Origin: Sphagnum compactum
Lineage: Eukaryota > Bryophyta > Sphagnopsida > Sphagnales
Direction: 5' to 3'
Assembly: GCA_965153455.1 (NCBI GenBank)
Contig: OZ234494.1
Location: 13,454,001-13,518,000, forward strand
DNA: 64,000 bases
In this document: positions 1 through 10,808 of the stretch, one piece after another
Position numbering within the stretch: the stretch's first letter is position 1
Layout of the letters: each line of letters starts with the position of its first letter
Made by a program: the position numbers and the translations under genes
The notes under the pieces: generated by a model
The model's input: the letters and a program-made list of their open reading frames with translations, nothing else
Databases searched by the model: none
Told to the model about the DNA's origin: nothing

Positions 1-637
1 GAAGGTGACTGTTCTGTCAGTTCCTGCAAGACCAAAACTAACATGATCAGAATGAGTGCAGCCATGACCATATGAGTGCTAAAACTAACATCACCTTCAT
101 CACAGTCAACATTGACTAGCTACATGATGCTCACTGACTTCATCAGCTCCCAAAAATGAGTATAGCTAAACATCTACTAATCCACATGAAATTTTGAGCA
201 AACAATAATAATACAAAAATCTGTGTCCTGACTTTCAATTGCATCTCCAGAAGCAATAGGAAGACTCAATCATGATGTTGGCTTGCAATCAAGAGATAGC
301 ACTATTGCAAAAAGTTAACAATATCCTCATTTAAGCTGCAACAAGCTTGAGGGTAAGTTACAATTCATTTCAGCTTGTCCTGTATAAGCAAGCATCTAAT
401 CCTAAGACATAGAGAGGCCTGAACAGAGGGTGGTGGTTGAGGCCTCCTTCACCCCAAATACATCCTTAAAGCACATCACTCACAATTACTTGGATGCAGA
501 AAATACTTTGAAGCTATTGGAAAACATATCTATGAGATTGCAGGGAAAATTCCATAACAACACTTTGAAGGACTGTTTTGTCAGTTCCAGCAAAACCAAA
601 ACTAACATGACAAGAATGAGTGCAGTCATAGCCTTAT
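1..637 (+). repeat. direct repeat pair of about 70 bp
   Basis: A segment at 1-71 recurs at about 567-637 with roughly 85-90 percent identity by eye. Both copies share CTGTTTTGTCAGTTCC-like, ACCAAAACTAACATGA and AGAATGAGTGCAG stretches. The rest of the interval has no convincing coding sequence. It lies downstream of the stop codon of the minus-strand starch-targeting gene, so part of it may be its 3' UTR or flank. Confidence 0.6.
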
Positions 638-988
638 CAGAACATGTGGGAGACTGAGGACTCCCTCAAGTCCACTGCCACATAGAATTTTATAGATGTT
701 TGTTGTTGGTCCATACCATTGGAATATGATACCATTGACTCCAACAAGACATGTGATTGAGATCCAGTCCAAAAGAAGAAAATAGAAAAAGTATCCCTCC
801 CAGAATTGAATTTTCAAATTCAATTTCAGATAGTTTAAAGTTCATCCACCTACAATGAAGATGCAAGGGTGGCATTGCATGGCATGTCCTAAAAGACATT
901 AGCTCACATATCCAACCACTACAGTACACAATGTGGTAAACTCAGGTGCAGAACACAAACCAAGGAAGAAACTTGAATTTTGGAAAGG

Positions 989-2286
989 CTAATCCACTAT
1001 CAATAAGTTGTTCATGGTAACCCCTTCGCCTGACATTGGTAGCTCAGATGACAATTGCCACTCTCCATCCACAAGAAACTTAATCTCGTACCTTGATTCA
1101 GAGACCCAACCTCCACCCCAGAGAAACTGAGATAATGAACTCAAGAGCATTCTCTAGCTGCAATGATGAAGATTATAGGCAAAGGAACCACACTACAACC
1201 TTCAATTGTGAAGTTGGTAGCCAAAAAGAATATTTCCATGCTCTCAAGTTTGACTCACAACACTTAGACAAATATTTTGAAAGACTTTAGGAGTTGATCT
1301 AGGATCTTACCGGCCAGGACGAAGCTTGATTGTTGAAGTGAACCTGGTATACATGCTGGTGCTCTCAGGAGACAGTTGTTCCCCATAAGTCCAGCCATCA
1401 AATGAACCCATCACTCGCACATCCTTCCAACATAACAGTGATCAGAATCAGTCCACACACTCAACAGGCCAACAAGCTAAGCACGAACTTTCAGCATATT
1501 ACTACAATTCCATATCATTTAAACATAGGGACATAGTGACAGGAGATTTCACAAGGGACTTACCTCAGCCATGCCATAGTATGCAATGTCAACCTCATGT
1601 GTCCGTACCATATCCACATCCTTGATGCGTGCAAATATCAACTTCTGCATCTCTGATTTCCAACATGCCCCCGTCACTTTGCCATGGGAGGATAATTCTA
1701 TGTGGCTCATTCTCCTCTTTGACAGAACTATGTTTGATTTGACTTAAAGATAAATTGAGGTGAGGAGATGCCGTCACCTTCAAGTCTGTATGCAAGATGA
1801 GAGTGAATATAACGTCCATTGATTTTTGGGGTTCCAGGTTTGCCTCCTTCCTTGGCAATTTCTTGAGCTATGTTTACAAGCACCTGGAACCAAAACATGG
1901 ATATTTTTGAAGACCTCAGGATGAAATATCTCTCATGAGACCTCAGGACGAAACAACATATTGAGCTCTGTGAGAAAAGACAATCCATGCTATATGTCAT
2001 TCATTTCCTGCAGAATTAGATGAACAAATCAGACCTGAAGCTCCAGCTCCATACTTGCAAGCTCACTTCGGCACCTGAACATCTTGTCATCTTTCTCCTG
2101 CACCTGCATAAAATAATGTCGGACATTGGTGACTTCTCATACACTGCTATGCAGAAACTTGCAGTCAACACCTCCCAGTTGGAGAGATATTTGTACCTCT
2201 TTTTTCAGCTGACGGATTTGTTGGTTTGCCTCACTCAATTTTCTCACCAACTTTGATCGGATGTCACTTTCTCGAATCAATGCCAA
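989..2286 (-). CDS. PTST1: PTST1-like protein, coiled coil plus CBM48 (3' exons)
   Basis: PTST1 is known in Arabidopsis as a plastid coiled-coil protein with a C-terminal family 48 carbohydrate-binding module; it brings granule-bound starch synthase to starch for amylose synthesis. On the minus strand six exons join in phase: 2286-2197, 2103-2035, 1883-1778, 1652-1564, 1423-1311 and 1091-989, with the stop at 991-989. The first two encode a coiled coil with the family wording SKLVRKLSEANQQ. The third has KINGRYIHSHL, matching the PTST linker. The last three encode the CBM48, with MGSFDGW, LRPGRYEIKFLVDGEW and a terminal MNNLLIVD. Every junction keeps frame with GT-AG borders. The upstream exon and transit peptide are less clear (see the next entry). 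Whether it acts on GBSS here is inferred from the family. Confidence 0.88.
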
Positions 2287-2529
2287 CTGCATGATCACCA
2301 TGGAAGTTTGTTACAAACTAAGATAGCTGACAAGCTTCCATCTGGTCTGAACATTTTCAAATCATCAGGCTTTCTAAGATTGAAATCCACCATTTTCAAT
2401 GCACATATATGGTTCCACTCTATGACTCAGGACAGACTGTTCTAGTCAGGATTGTCAAACTATACCGCAAAAGAAACAATCCACAATCACACTGTGTATT
2501 GCATGAGAATTTGGTGTGCAGTCCCACTT

Positions 2530-2887
2530 GGAAACGAGGATTTGCCAAGGAGGTTTGACTGTATGTAACCTCAGTTATGTCAGCTTCCAGTCTGTTAAAG
2601 GAGTTGTGAATGGAAGCGCCATTAAAGCCTCCATCTCTTGATCGAATTTCCGATGACCTTGAACCATCATCTGTGGAGGCTGCATCTCTCATTTTCACAC
2701 ACACAGCATGGTATCGATTCCGACAATTCTGGATTTTCTGTTGTAAATTGTATGCACAAAAAGCATGCTGATGTCCTCGACCCCTGCAACAAATTCTTGA
2801 CAATGAAACCTTGGGTCGGGAGGAGGAGACAACTATGTGACTTACTTTACAGTTCACAGAACACCCTAACCTGCAAGAAGGAAACAA
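2530..2887 (-). CDS. candidate 5' exon(s) of the PTST1-like gene
   Basis: An open frame on the minus strand runs from about 2887 down to the 2530s, just upstream of the first certain PTST1 exon. It has a serine/arginine-rich middle resembling the variable region before the PTST coiled coil. A possible splice acceptor (TTTGTTGCAG) lies near 2788 and possible donors near 2573 and 2539, so only part may be coding. The frame can join the 2286 exon in phase 0. The transit peptide and start codon may be here or in a further exon toward 3.6 kb. The exact borders are not supported by a clear match. Confidence 0.4.
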
Positions 2888-3964
2888 GCACCAACTATCT
2901 CAGTTGTTGATTTCTACCGCCAGAATAGAGAGGGGAAAAAAACCCCTTCAGTCTGCTTGCTACAAATCCGAAATCACGAGAACCCAGAAATTTCTGTGGT
3001 ACACCTCTCTACTACTTCTCTCCTACTTGTATCATCACAAATCTTTCTCGCAGGAAGAGATCATTATTGTCTCCAAACACTATGAACGGTAGGAGTCAGA
3101 AGAGCAATTGCACCTGGAAGAACGTGATAGAGAGGCTGCAGAAACTAGCCTTCGGTCCATCATTTTATTCAGATTGACGACCAAGCTCCATCAAATTGTT
3201 TTCTACAAAACCTCAATGAGGGCTCGGGTTTTTCCCAAACAGCAAAAATCACATCGCTTTACCAAAAAATTCTCTTCAAACCTTGAACTCGGAACCACCT
3301 TCCAAATTTTAGCTCCCCACGGTCGCACAATGTCTTCGACTCATCAAAACATGAAATCGTCAAATATTCTTCTCGCTGTTTGAAATACAAAAGCATCACA
3401 CTCTCATAAAAGCAAAGGACCTTCAACCTTCTCAGAATCAAAATTCCGCCGATTCATCAAGATTCCCGATTCCAGCTCTGTTTTATATTTTCCCCAGATT
3501 TTAAAAAAGGGCACACCTTTTCCGATGCCAAACCCCAAACATTTTCGCTACTTCCAAAACGTAATATTTCTCCGCTCTTCTTCCATCACCTTAATTCAAC
3601 CTCACTTGCAACCATCGTTGGTTCCAACATAGGCATTTGCTGAAGAAGAAGAAATCATAAGCACGTTTTGATCGATCGATGAAATGGATCGCTACTGAGT
3701 TACCGCTCTCTGATGGATGGGTTCCAAGAAGTGGGCTTTTTCAGATTTGTCGTTGGAATTTTAGACCTATCATACGAAAAAGCGCTTGAGTGGGTGATAA
3801 TCAAAACCTAAAAGTTAAAACATTTCTTCATAGCGATCCATTGCGACGAAGCGAGTGGTTGTCGCGAGTGGATAATTATGTCCATATTGCACATAGCAGA
3901 CCTCTTCAAATCTCGTTTCAATAGCTGTGCCCATGTCCGCACATATCGGACATGGTGCAGGACG

Positions 3965-4160
3965 TAGCACAGCCCTTTTTTTATGGCGAAATTTCGCCAC
4001 TTGGCGACAGAAAAAAAGAGGCTGCCATTTGTACAGAAGATTGCTTTGGAAAAAATCCCCCAAAGTCGCCATATTTCAAGCGAAAAAAAAAGTTGAAATC
4101 GCCTTATTTAGACCCATCTTTCTCTTCCCCGCATCTGTTGAGCAGGAAGCATTCCTCCAG
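3965..4160. repeat. MITE-like repeat, family 2 (TTGGCGAC/CCAAATTTGGC type)
   Basis: The stretch begins with GCGAAATTTCGCCACTTGGC, followed by A-rich blocks (GAAAAAAAGAG, GGAAAAAATCC) and GTTGAAATC..TTTAGACC. The same order of words appears in more decayed form at 23195-23400 (GTGAAACTTCACCACTTGGC ... GTTGAAATCAC ... TTTAGACC), and in inverted form near 44900-45140 and 56765-57005. I read it as a short non-autonomous dispersed element. Ends and target duplication are not resolved. Confidence 0.5.
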
Positions 4161-7100
4161 TTTCTGTCCTCTCTTCTTCTGAGTAATTTACAGCTGCAAA
4201 ATGTTGTCGTCTTTGCATGCTCCATTCAAAGAGAGTGCTTTTCTAAAGCATCAAATGACCTTGCCAGTACGTCTCTCCACTTTTGCAAGTCTGAAGGCAC
4301 ATTTCTGGGGGTGAAAATCGGGGTAAATTATGCACAAAAGACTTGGAGAAACAGCTCTGTAGATTGTAGAGATACTGCTACTGCCAACTTCACACAGATA
4401 ACAATGTGGAGATATCTCTACATGCGTCGCAGTATCTCTTATACATCATGAAGTGGAGAAACAGGAGCTGTGTATCATTCTTCCGTTGTTTGTATTATGT
4501 CTATTTAATCCCTGAGTAGTTTTTCACACATTTTCTCTGCTATGGAAGTAAACCGAGTTGGAAACATCGAGCACAGGGCTACAGCACTATTTTTTGTCAC
4601 TTTAGTGCCAGCCGACATCATGACTAGGTCTTCCATCAATGCTTCCAGAAATGTGACAGAGACTCAGGACACATATTTTTTGTAATTTTTGTTGCCATTG
4701 AATTGGAGCAGATTGTTGTTCACCTACCTCTACACCCAATATCAGGATCTGATGAAATCAGTGGGAGGAATGGCAGTTAGTGACCGCTATTCTGATGAAG
4801 GTGATTGCAAGAGACTTGGTGGGATTTTTCTGATATTTTGTGAGAGACACTCATAAAGTTATGATGCCACTCATTCTTGTGATGGTAGTTTTTTGGTTTC
4901 TCTGCTATCTCACATATGCGACTTTGTAGTTAGAAACAGTTTCAACTGGTTTCTCTGCTGAATATTCACATTCATATATTGCTATTATATTTCTGTAGGA
5001 TTCACATGTGTTAGTTTGATCTACTGATGGCTCTTCACCTTCCCATCTTGTTGGTCCTCACAATAGACAATGCAATGCCTTCAACAACAAGGTTCTAGCT
5101 GAGTAATTGCTCTTCCACTCACCAATTGTATCTCTTCATTCCAAGTCACATATCTGTGGTTGCAGGCACTACTACAGGGTGCATCAAGGTCATCTATATT
5201 CTCTCTGGATTCTTGGTGCGTTGGAGTGACAAGCAATTGACTGCAACTTCCTCCAATATCAAAATTGGCAATTTTGACAGCAACACAGTTACCTAATAAG
5301 AGCCACTTGATTTTGCAACTTTCTCATGAAGTCAACCTTCAACAACTTAGCTTTGCAGCATGTCCAAAGGTTAGCTTGGTTGTGCTCCTTGCTTGCTTCA
5401 AATCCCTTGACAGGTTGCTCATATTCTGACTTTTTCACGTTCCATTTGGGATTTCCCTTTTGAGGATTGGCTGTATTAGGTTTCTCATGTCCTTTTAGGG
5501 CACCCAACCTACTCCGCCACCATTCCAAAATGCTGTAAGAAGTATCAACGTCTTACTCTAAATTTTACCCTGACCTGCACTGAGAGCTGTGTCCTGACCT
5601 GGTGGTAGGTGGTAAAGTGGCGGTCCAGGTTGTTTATAAAGCTAACTAGCTGGCAAGTCTGATAGAAAACCAGGAGAAATATGAAAGTACGATTGAGGTT
5701 TTGTTGAAGAAACAAGCTGCTAAACCCGGATCTGGTCATCCTACAACGGAGGTAAGCCAATGGCACATTGCTAATTTTCTTTTGTGCATGGTTCCATCTA
5801 CTAGCATTGGATAGGCATTAGATGAATGTTCTCTGTCAGACAGATGCCCAGTTTGACATCAAGAGGAAGAGTGACTTATGTAGCTTAGAATCAACATGAG
5901 ACTCTGCAGTAAAAAGAGCAACATTGGACTGTTGAAATGAAATGAGAATGCTCTAAGGTTATGGAATGTATATCTGTGTACATAATCAGTGTATGTTCTG
6001 GATGAACATAGTTTCAGGTGCTGCTGTCCTAGTGGGACCAGCGTCAAGGCTGATTTTGATGTCTCATTTAGGTGCACATCTGCTTTATCATCGGTACAAG
6101 CTTTTGCAATGTGTTTATTTTTGTTATGGAGACAGAATTTTTTGTTAGCACTTCAACATACAGGCTGCAAGAAACTGTTTGTGAATTGTTTGAGTGAGCA
6201 GCATTCATGATTCATTGTGTCACTCTTGGTGCTCATGGATAGAGGATCTTCTTTACAAAGAGCAGGTCCTGATGTAGCACCAGCAGCAGGTATAAGAACT
6301 TCTGGAACTGTTGGAGAAGTGGACTATACTGATCTCCCACACAGAACAGAGGGTTGAGGCCACTCAGTTTGTGGTGAGAAGTGGCACTTTGTCACTTTTG
6401 CTCATTGTGGGTGCTATTCATGAGGAAAGTGACACAGTCTGATACAATGTGTGCAGTGACTCTCGTAAGTTAAATGACCAGATTCAATTGTTGTACTACC
6501 CTGCTTGAAAGTGTTTTCTTCTTGCAAAAGAAATTAGGACTGCAACCAGATGTTGATAGTTTGTTGGTATCTTGATTTGCATATGTACAACAATGCAGTC
6601 ATTTAACATGAGACTTTGATAATTGGATATAAGAAAGGGAAGTGTACCTATTGGCTCATACTTGTGAGCATGATGACCCAAAATGCAAGACTCACAACCA
6701 ACAATCACTCAAAAGTTTGGTTATGACTTTATAGTTGCAGCACCCATGAACTTGCTGACAGTCACACATATTGCACTGTCTCCCCAGAAGATGATGGACA
6801 AATTTTTACTTCTATGCACATTCAGTGTACCAGTTGCTACCGCATAGAGAATTTGTCTAAGTAGAGAAGTAAAGAATATGCACACTGCCAAATACATCTG
6901 AGTAGTAGAGATCCATTGTTGCTGACACTCCAGTCCCATTGGTCAAATTCCAGTCACCAGGCATACGAAACCTTGGACCCTATATGACCATCAATTTCTA
7001 CTGAGTCCATTCAGGGTTTTGTTTGCCAGTGAATCCATGGATTCCAGTATGCACATGGTATGGAACATGAGCAGCTATGGCTAAATTTGGGACAAAATAA

Positions 7101-7790
7101 AAAGGCATCCCAGAGTGGTGCATATTCTTGAGCCTAAACTTATATGTACCCAATATGTGTGAAGGTAGGCTTACGGCCAAGATTCTCAAGATTGCAAAGA
7201 AGCCACAATTTCAGTATGTTTACACATCCAGTTGAATCCCATAGAAGGTAGTGCGTGGACCCATATTCCTTCAATGCACTGTAATTATTTTTCAAGTGTG
7301 GATTTCCAGGCTATTTGAATTTTACAGTAGTAACAGACTGTAATTTTCTGTAGAAATCCCCCCAAAAAAATGAGAAACAGCTACCAGATTTTCACAAATG
7401 AAAAAAGTGGCAAGACCAGGAGTCTGGCTCTGAATATAGTGAAGTGAATCTGTGCAGATGAAAACTGCAACCTCACTTGTTGTTTCTACTGAAGTTGCCA
7501 GAGAATCCCAGGCCATATTCTAAACCTCTGCAAGACCCCCTTGCACTGTCCCCTCTACTCCAAGTTGCAGCAGCTATTCCAAGGTCTTGATAATGTTGAG
7601 TGTAATAATAGGAAGTGTCCTAATGAGCTGAAATGCAAGGGCCAGCTTCTCACTGTGGAAGAATGAATAAAAACCCCTTCAATTTTTCTATCAGCTTCCA
7701 TATTCCATGCCTCCATCATTCACCAGAATAGTTCTGCACAGATACCATTGATATGACACTGTGCTTGGTCACATACTACAATGCACCTGT
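4161..7790. other. intergenic region, no gene recognised
   Basis: Apart from short chance frames I see no coding exon with a recognisable family signature. The base composition is moderate and lacks the strong T-runs of later regions. It may contain old transposon debris or long UTR/intron sequence of a gene I cannot recognise. Confidence 0.4.
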
Positions 7791-7795
7791 TTTCT

Positions 7796-8653
7796 TCACG
7801 TAATCCAGGTGCACACCAGCTGTTTGTCCACATCTTTTTCTTCAATTGCTTCTTCTATCTCACTAGTCAGCAGCAAAGATGTTTGATAGTAGGACATAGC
7901 CCGAGCCATTTCCAGGGATCCAATTCCAGAACTTGTTTTCGCAATGTGTTCTCCCGTCTCTGGATCACCATGTTCTAGAACTTGTTTTTGCAATGGATTC
8001 TCCCATCTCCACATCACCATGAATTCTGCAAGCATTGAGAAGGCCATCCACACAGAAGAATTTGGTTCACAAGACATTGTCTTACTCAAATCCTTTGCCT
8101 CATGTAGATAGACAGCAAAGGCCAAGCAAATCAACCATCCACATGTAGTGCTGCCCTGTTGCAGCCATCCACAAACTGAATCCATGGATCCAACGTCACA
8201 TAGTCCTTCATCTACTTGGCCAGCATGACTGCAAGCTGCCAGATGAGACACAAAAGTAATCATATCCAGCCCTATGCCTTCATGGTACATCCATTCAAAA
8301 GGTCAAAGAGCTTCCTTTTGGAAGCCCGTACATTGCAAGCATGCCCTTCCAAGGGATGGCATTATGCATGGTCGTCTTGTTGAATGTTCGTTCACTCTAC
8401 TTGCATCCTCCATGCTTCCACAACTTATGAAAGCATGGAGGATGCAACTCCATGGGACTTCAAGACATGGCATCATCACTTGTGGACTTCTTAATGAACA
8501 CTTTTGTTGCATCCTTGGACCTCCATGCTTTGAAATTTGGCATCTTGTCAATGAAATTATTATCCATATAAATATTAGGCTGACAACCAATTTGAGCAAA
8601 TCTGATGTGAACATGCTTACAATAAGTGTGATTGCATTGGCACATGTTAACAA
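7796..8653 (-). pseudogene. decayed PPR protein gene (E-type end)
   Basis: Functional relatives are plant organelle RNA-binding proteins used in editing and processing. On the minus strand, fragments in shifting frames keep typical pentatricopeptide wording. From 5' to 3' these are: IGCQPNIYMDNN near 8590; a KCGSMEDA/DATKVF block near 8500; FQKEAL, an in-frame TGA near 8304, then PFEWMYHEGI; DMITFVSHLAACSHAGQVDEG (8260-8195); and MSCEPNSSVWMA near 8070, typical of the E domain. Downstream the frame degenerates and no DYW cytidine-deaminase motif (HxE, CxxC) is visible. At least one in-frame stop and several frame changes show that it is dead. The original gene, a single long exon in most PPRs, would have been much longer. 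Confidence 0.85.
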
Positions 8654-8699
8654 CCCCTATCGACATGACAATCCAATTTTTGCCTATGTTGATGTTTAA

Positions 8700-10540
8700 T
8701 ACAATGATTAATCATCACAATGTGTTACCATGTCATCACAATATCATATTAATTATATTATCAACACTTTTTTAATATTTAATTTTAAACACATTATTAA
8801 AATATTATAAAAGCACATGAAGGGGTCAAGTTTGTGATATAATTTTCTTCTTTATGTTAAGACACTAGTTTGTTCACATTTTTGAGATTGTCTTTTATCA
8901 TTCAAGTGATAAGACATGGAGGTGAAAAGTATGCTTTAATATTTATTTATTTTTCTGTTCAATGGCCTCTTTTAAAGCTTGGCTAGTCCATTTGCCTTTT
9001 TAAGTAAGTAAGTTGCATCTATCAATCTTTGGTTTTGTTTTGTTTTTTGGGTTGATTTTGGACCAAGAGATGGCACATTCTCTGTCTCATGTGTTGCCTA
9101 GTCATGCATGTCACTTTGCTTCATGTGAAACACATTCAACATCATTATGATCTAGGTTTTTGGCCTTAGCTTTTAGCACATTGGTGGTGTGTGTTTTGGT
9201 CCAACAAGAAGTATGAATTCAATTGTTTTGAATATAGCTTGAGAATTAACAAAATATGCAAGTTTAGGGTTTACCTTTAGCTCATTAAAAGATTTAAATG
9301 AAAACTTTTTTTTTTTTTGAAATCATCCCAAACTAAGTTATAGTTTGTTGTCTTTGTGCGAGCTTTTGGTGTGTAATTCAAATGAATAAGGATTATTGGG
9401 CCAACAAGATAAAAATGATTTGGAGTAAGTATCAGATAGTTTACAATCTATATTAATAACATTCACAAAAAAAAATCCCTTAAATGTTACATTTGTTAGT
9501 TAGTATTAGCATTTGAGAATGAATTATACAAATGAAGGTCTATGTGCATAATTACCCCATGTCCATAAAGTTTTTATTACAATTCAAGATAAACATTTCT
9601 TTTTACATTTATCGTATATCAAGATAAATATGAGGCCAACCTTATCATAAGCCTATGCATATGGTGATCATGAGGTGGTAGAAGTGGAAGGGATTTTACA
9701 TGTAATAATTAAAAACAAGTATGATCTTATGTGTATTCCTAAATAATATAACAAATGTAACCTGAATCTTCTTTCCTTAGAGGGATATTCATGAATATAA
9801 GGTGCCCTCCAAATACAATAGTAAGTTTCTTAAAGTGGTTCATGTGTAAGGTAAGACCCAAAGGTGAGCATTCCAAAGATAAAGAGCCCAAGATGGATCC
9901 ATAGGTGGAAGAGGCCTCTTGGAATCATAAAGCCTTGGCTCGACTTTTTAACATTAGTAGGAATAGGTTTTATAAAACCTAATTTCACTTTTGGGAGGGC
10001 GAAGGGAGTTTTGTTAAATTGTTGGGGAGTTTTGCAATATCGTTGGACATTTCGAGAGTTCATCACAAAATTTTGAGAATGGCCCCATCTGAAGTGAAGG
10101 CTTCACCCTACAATATATCCTTATTAAGGAGCCACCATAATGCAATATTCATGAGATCCCATGTCCAACTCCATGATGGGCATTTATTTAGAAGCATTAA
10201 AAATTGCATATACTTACACAAATTGCAATGGTCAACAAATGACACTAGGGTACCTACCCTAGCTATTAAACATCTTATTATTATTATTATTATTATTGCT
10301 TCTTTGGTGTGGGGGGTGGGGGGTGGGCCTTCATTGAACCATCTAATTGAGTTAGTTATTGTCTAGTAACGCCATAACCCATGATGGGTTGAGGCCCTTA
10401 CAGTGCACTTCACTTCACTACACAAGTTTTAAAATAGCCACGTTTGAATACCGAAATAATAAAATAGAAATGAAACTCCACCCCCCTCCCCCTCCTTCTC
10501 GCTATTTAAAGCCCACTTATCAGCCGTTAGACTTCCACCT
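8700..10540. other. AT-rich intergenic region
   Basis: The DNA is AT-rich with homopolymer runs such as T(13) near 9307 and an ATT/TTA triplet run near 10275-10300. Short frames near 9830-10080 are not recognisable. I see no gene. The last few hundred bases probably include the promoter of the gene that starts at 10809. Confidence 0.45.
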
Positions 10541-10720
10541 GTTAACGGTCACTGACAGAAATTTTCTTCTCGTAGAATGTCGCACTTGAGTACGTCAAAC
10601 TCGTTTCTGTTTTTTTGTTCTTTGCTGTTTTTGCGAAGAGGCTTTTGGCGCTCCGAGGAATCGATCGCTTGCTCGATCGATCGCACCGAGAGAGACAGTA
10701 TCTCCAGAGCTTGCGAGGGG

Positions 10721-10763
10721 AAGAAGAAGAGGAGGAGGAGGAGGAGGAGGAGGAGAAGAAGAG
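10721..10763 (+). repeat. GAA/GAG triplet microsatellite in the probable 5' leader
   Basis: A purine triplet run (GAAGAAGAAGAGGAGGAG...) lies about 50 bases upstream of the start codon at 10809 and probably in the 5' UTR. Opposite-strand poly-Ser, poly-Leu or poly-Pro frames here come only from the repeat. A possible donor (ACAG|GTGAGA at 10790) follows, so a 5' UTR intron cannot be excluded. Confidence 0.8.
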
Positions 10764-10808
10764 AACCGGAAGAGAAAGAAGAGTGAGACAGGTGAGAATT
10801 TGGAGCAA

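Noticed and set aside
1595-1858. Minus-strand 87-residue frame as a separate gene
   Set aside because: It crosses the exon 1652-1564 and an intron of the PTST1-like gene in the wrong frame.
6721-7189. Possible copia-type remnant on the minus strand
   Set aside because: A few suggestive words but no conserved RT or RNase H motif that I could defend.
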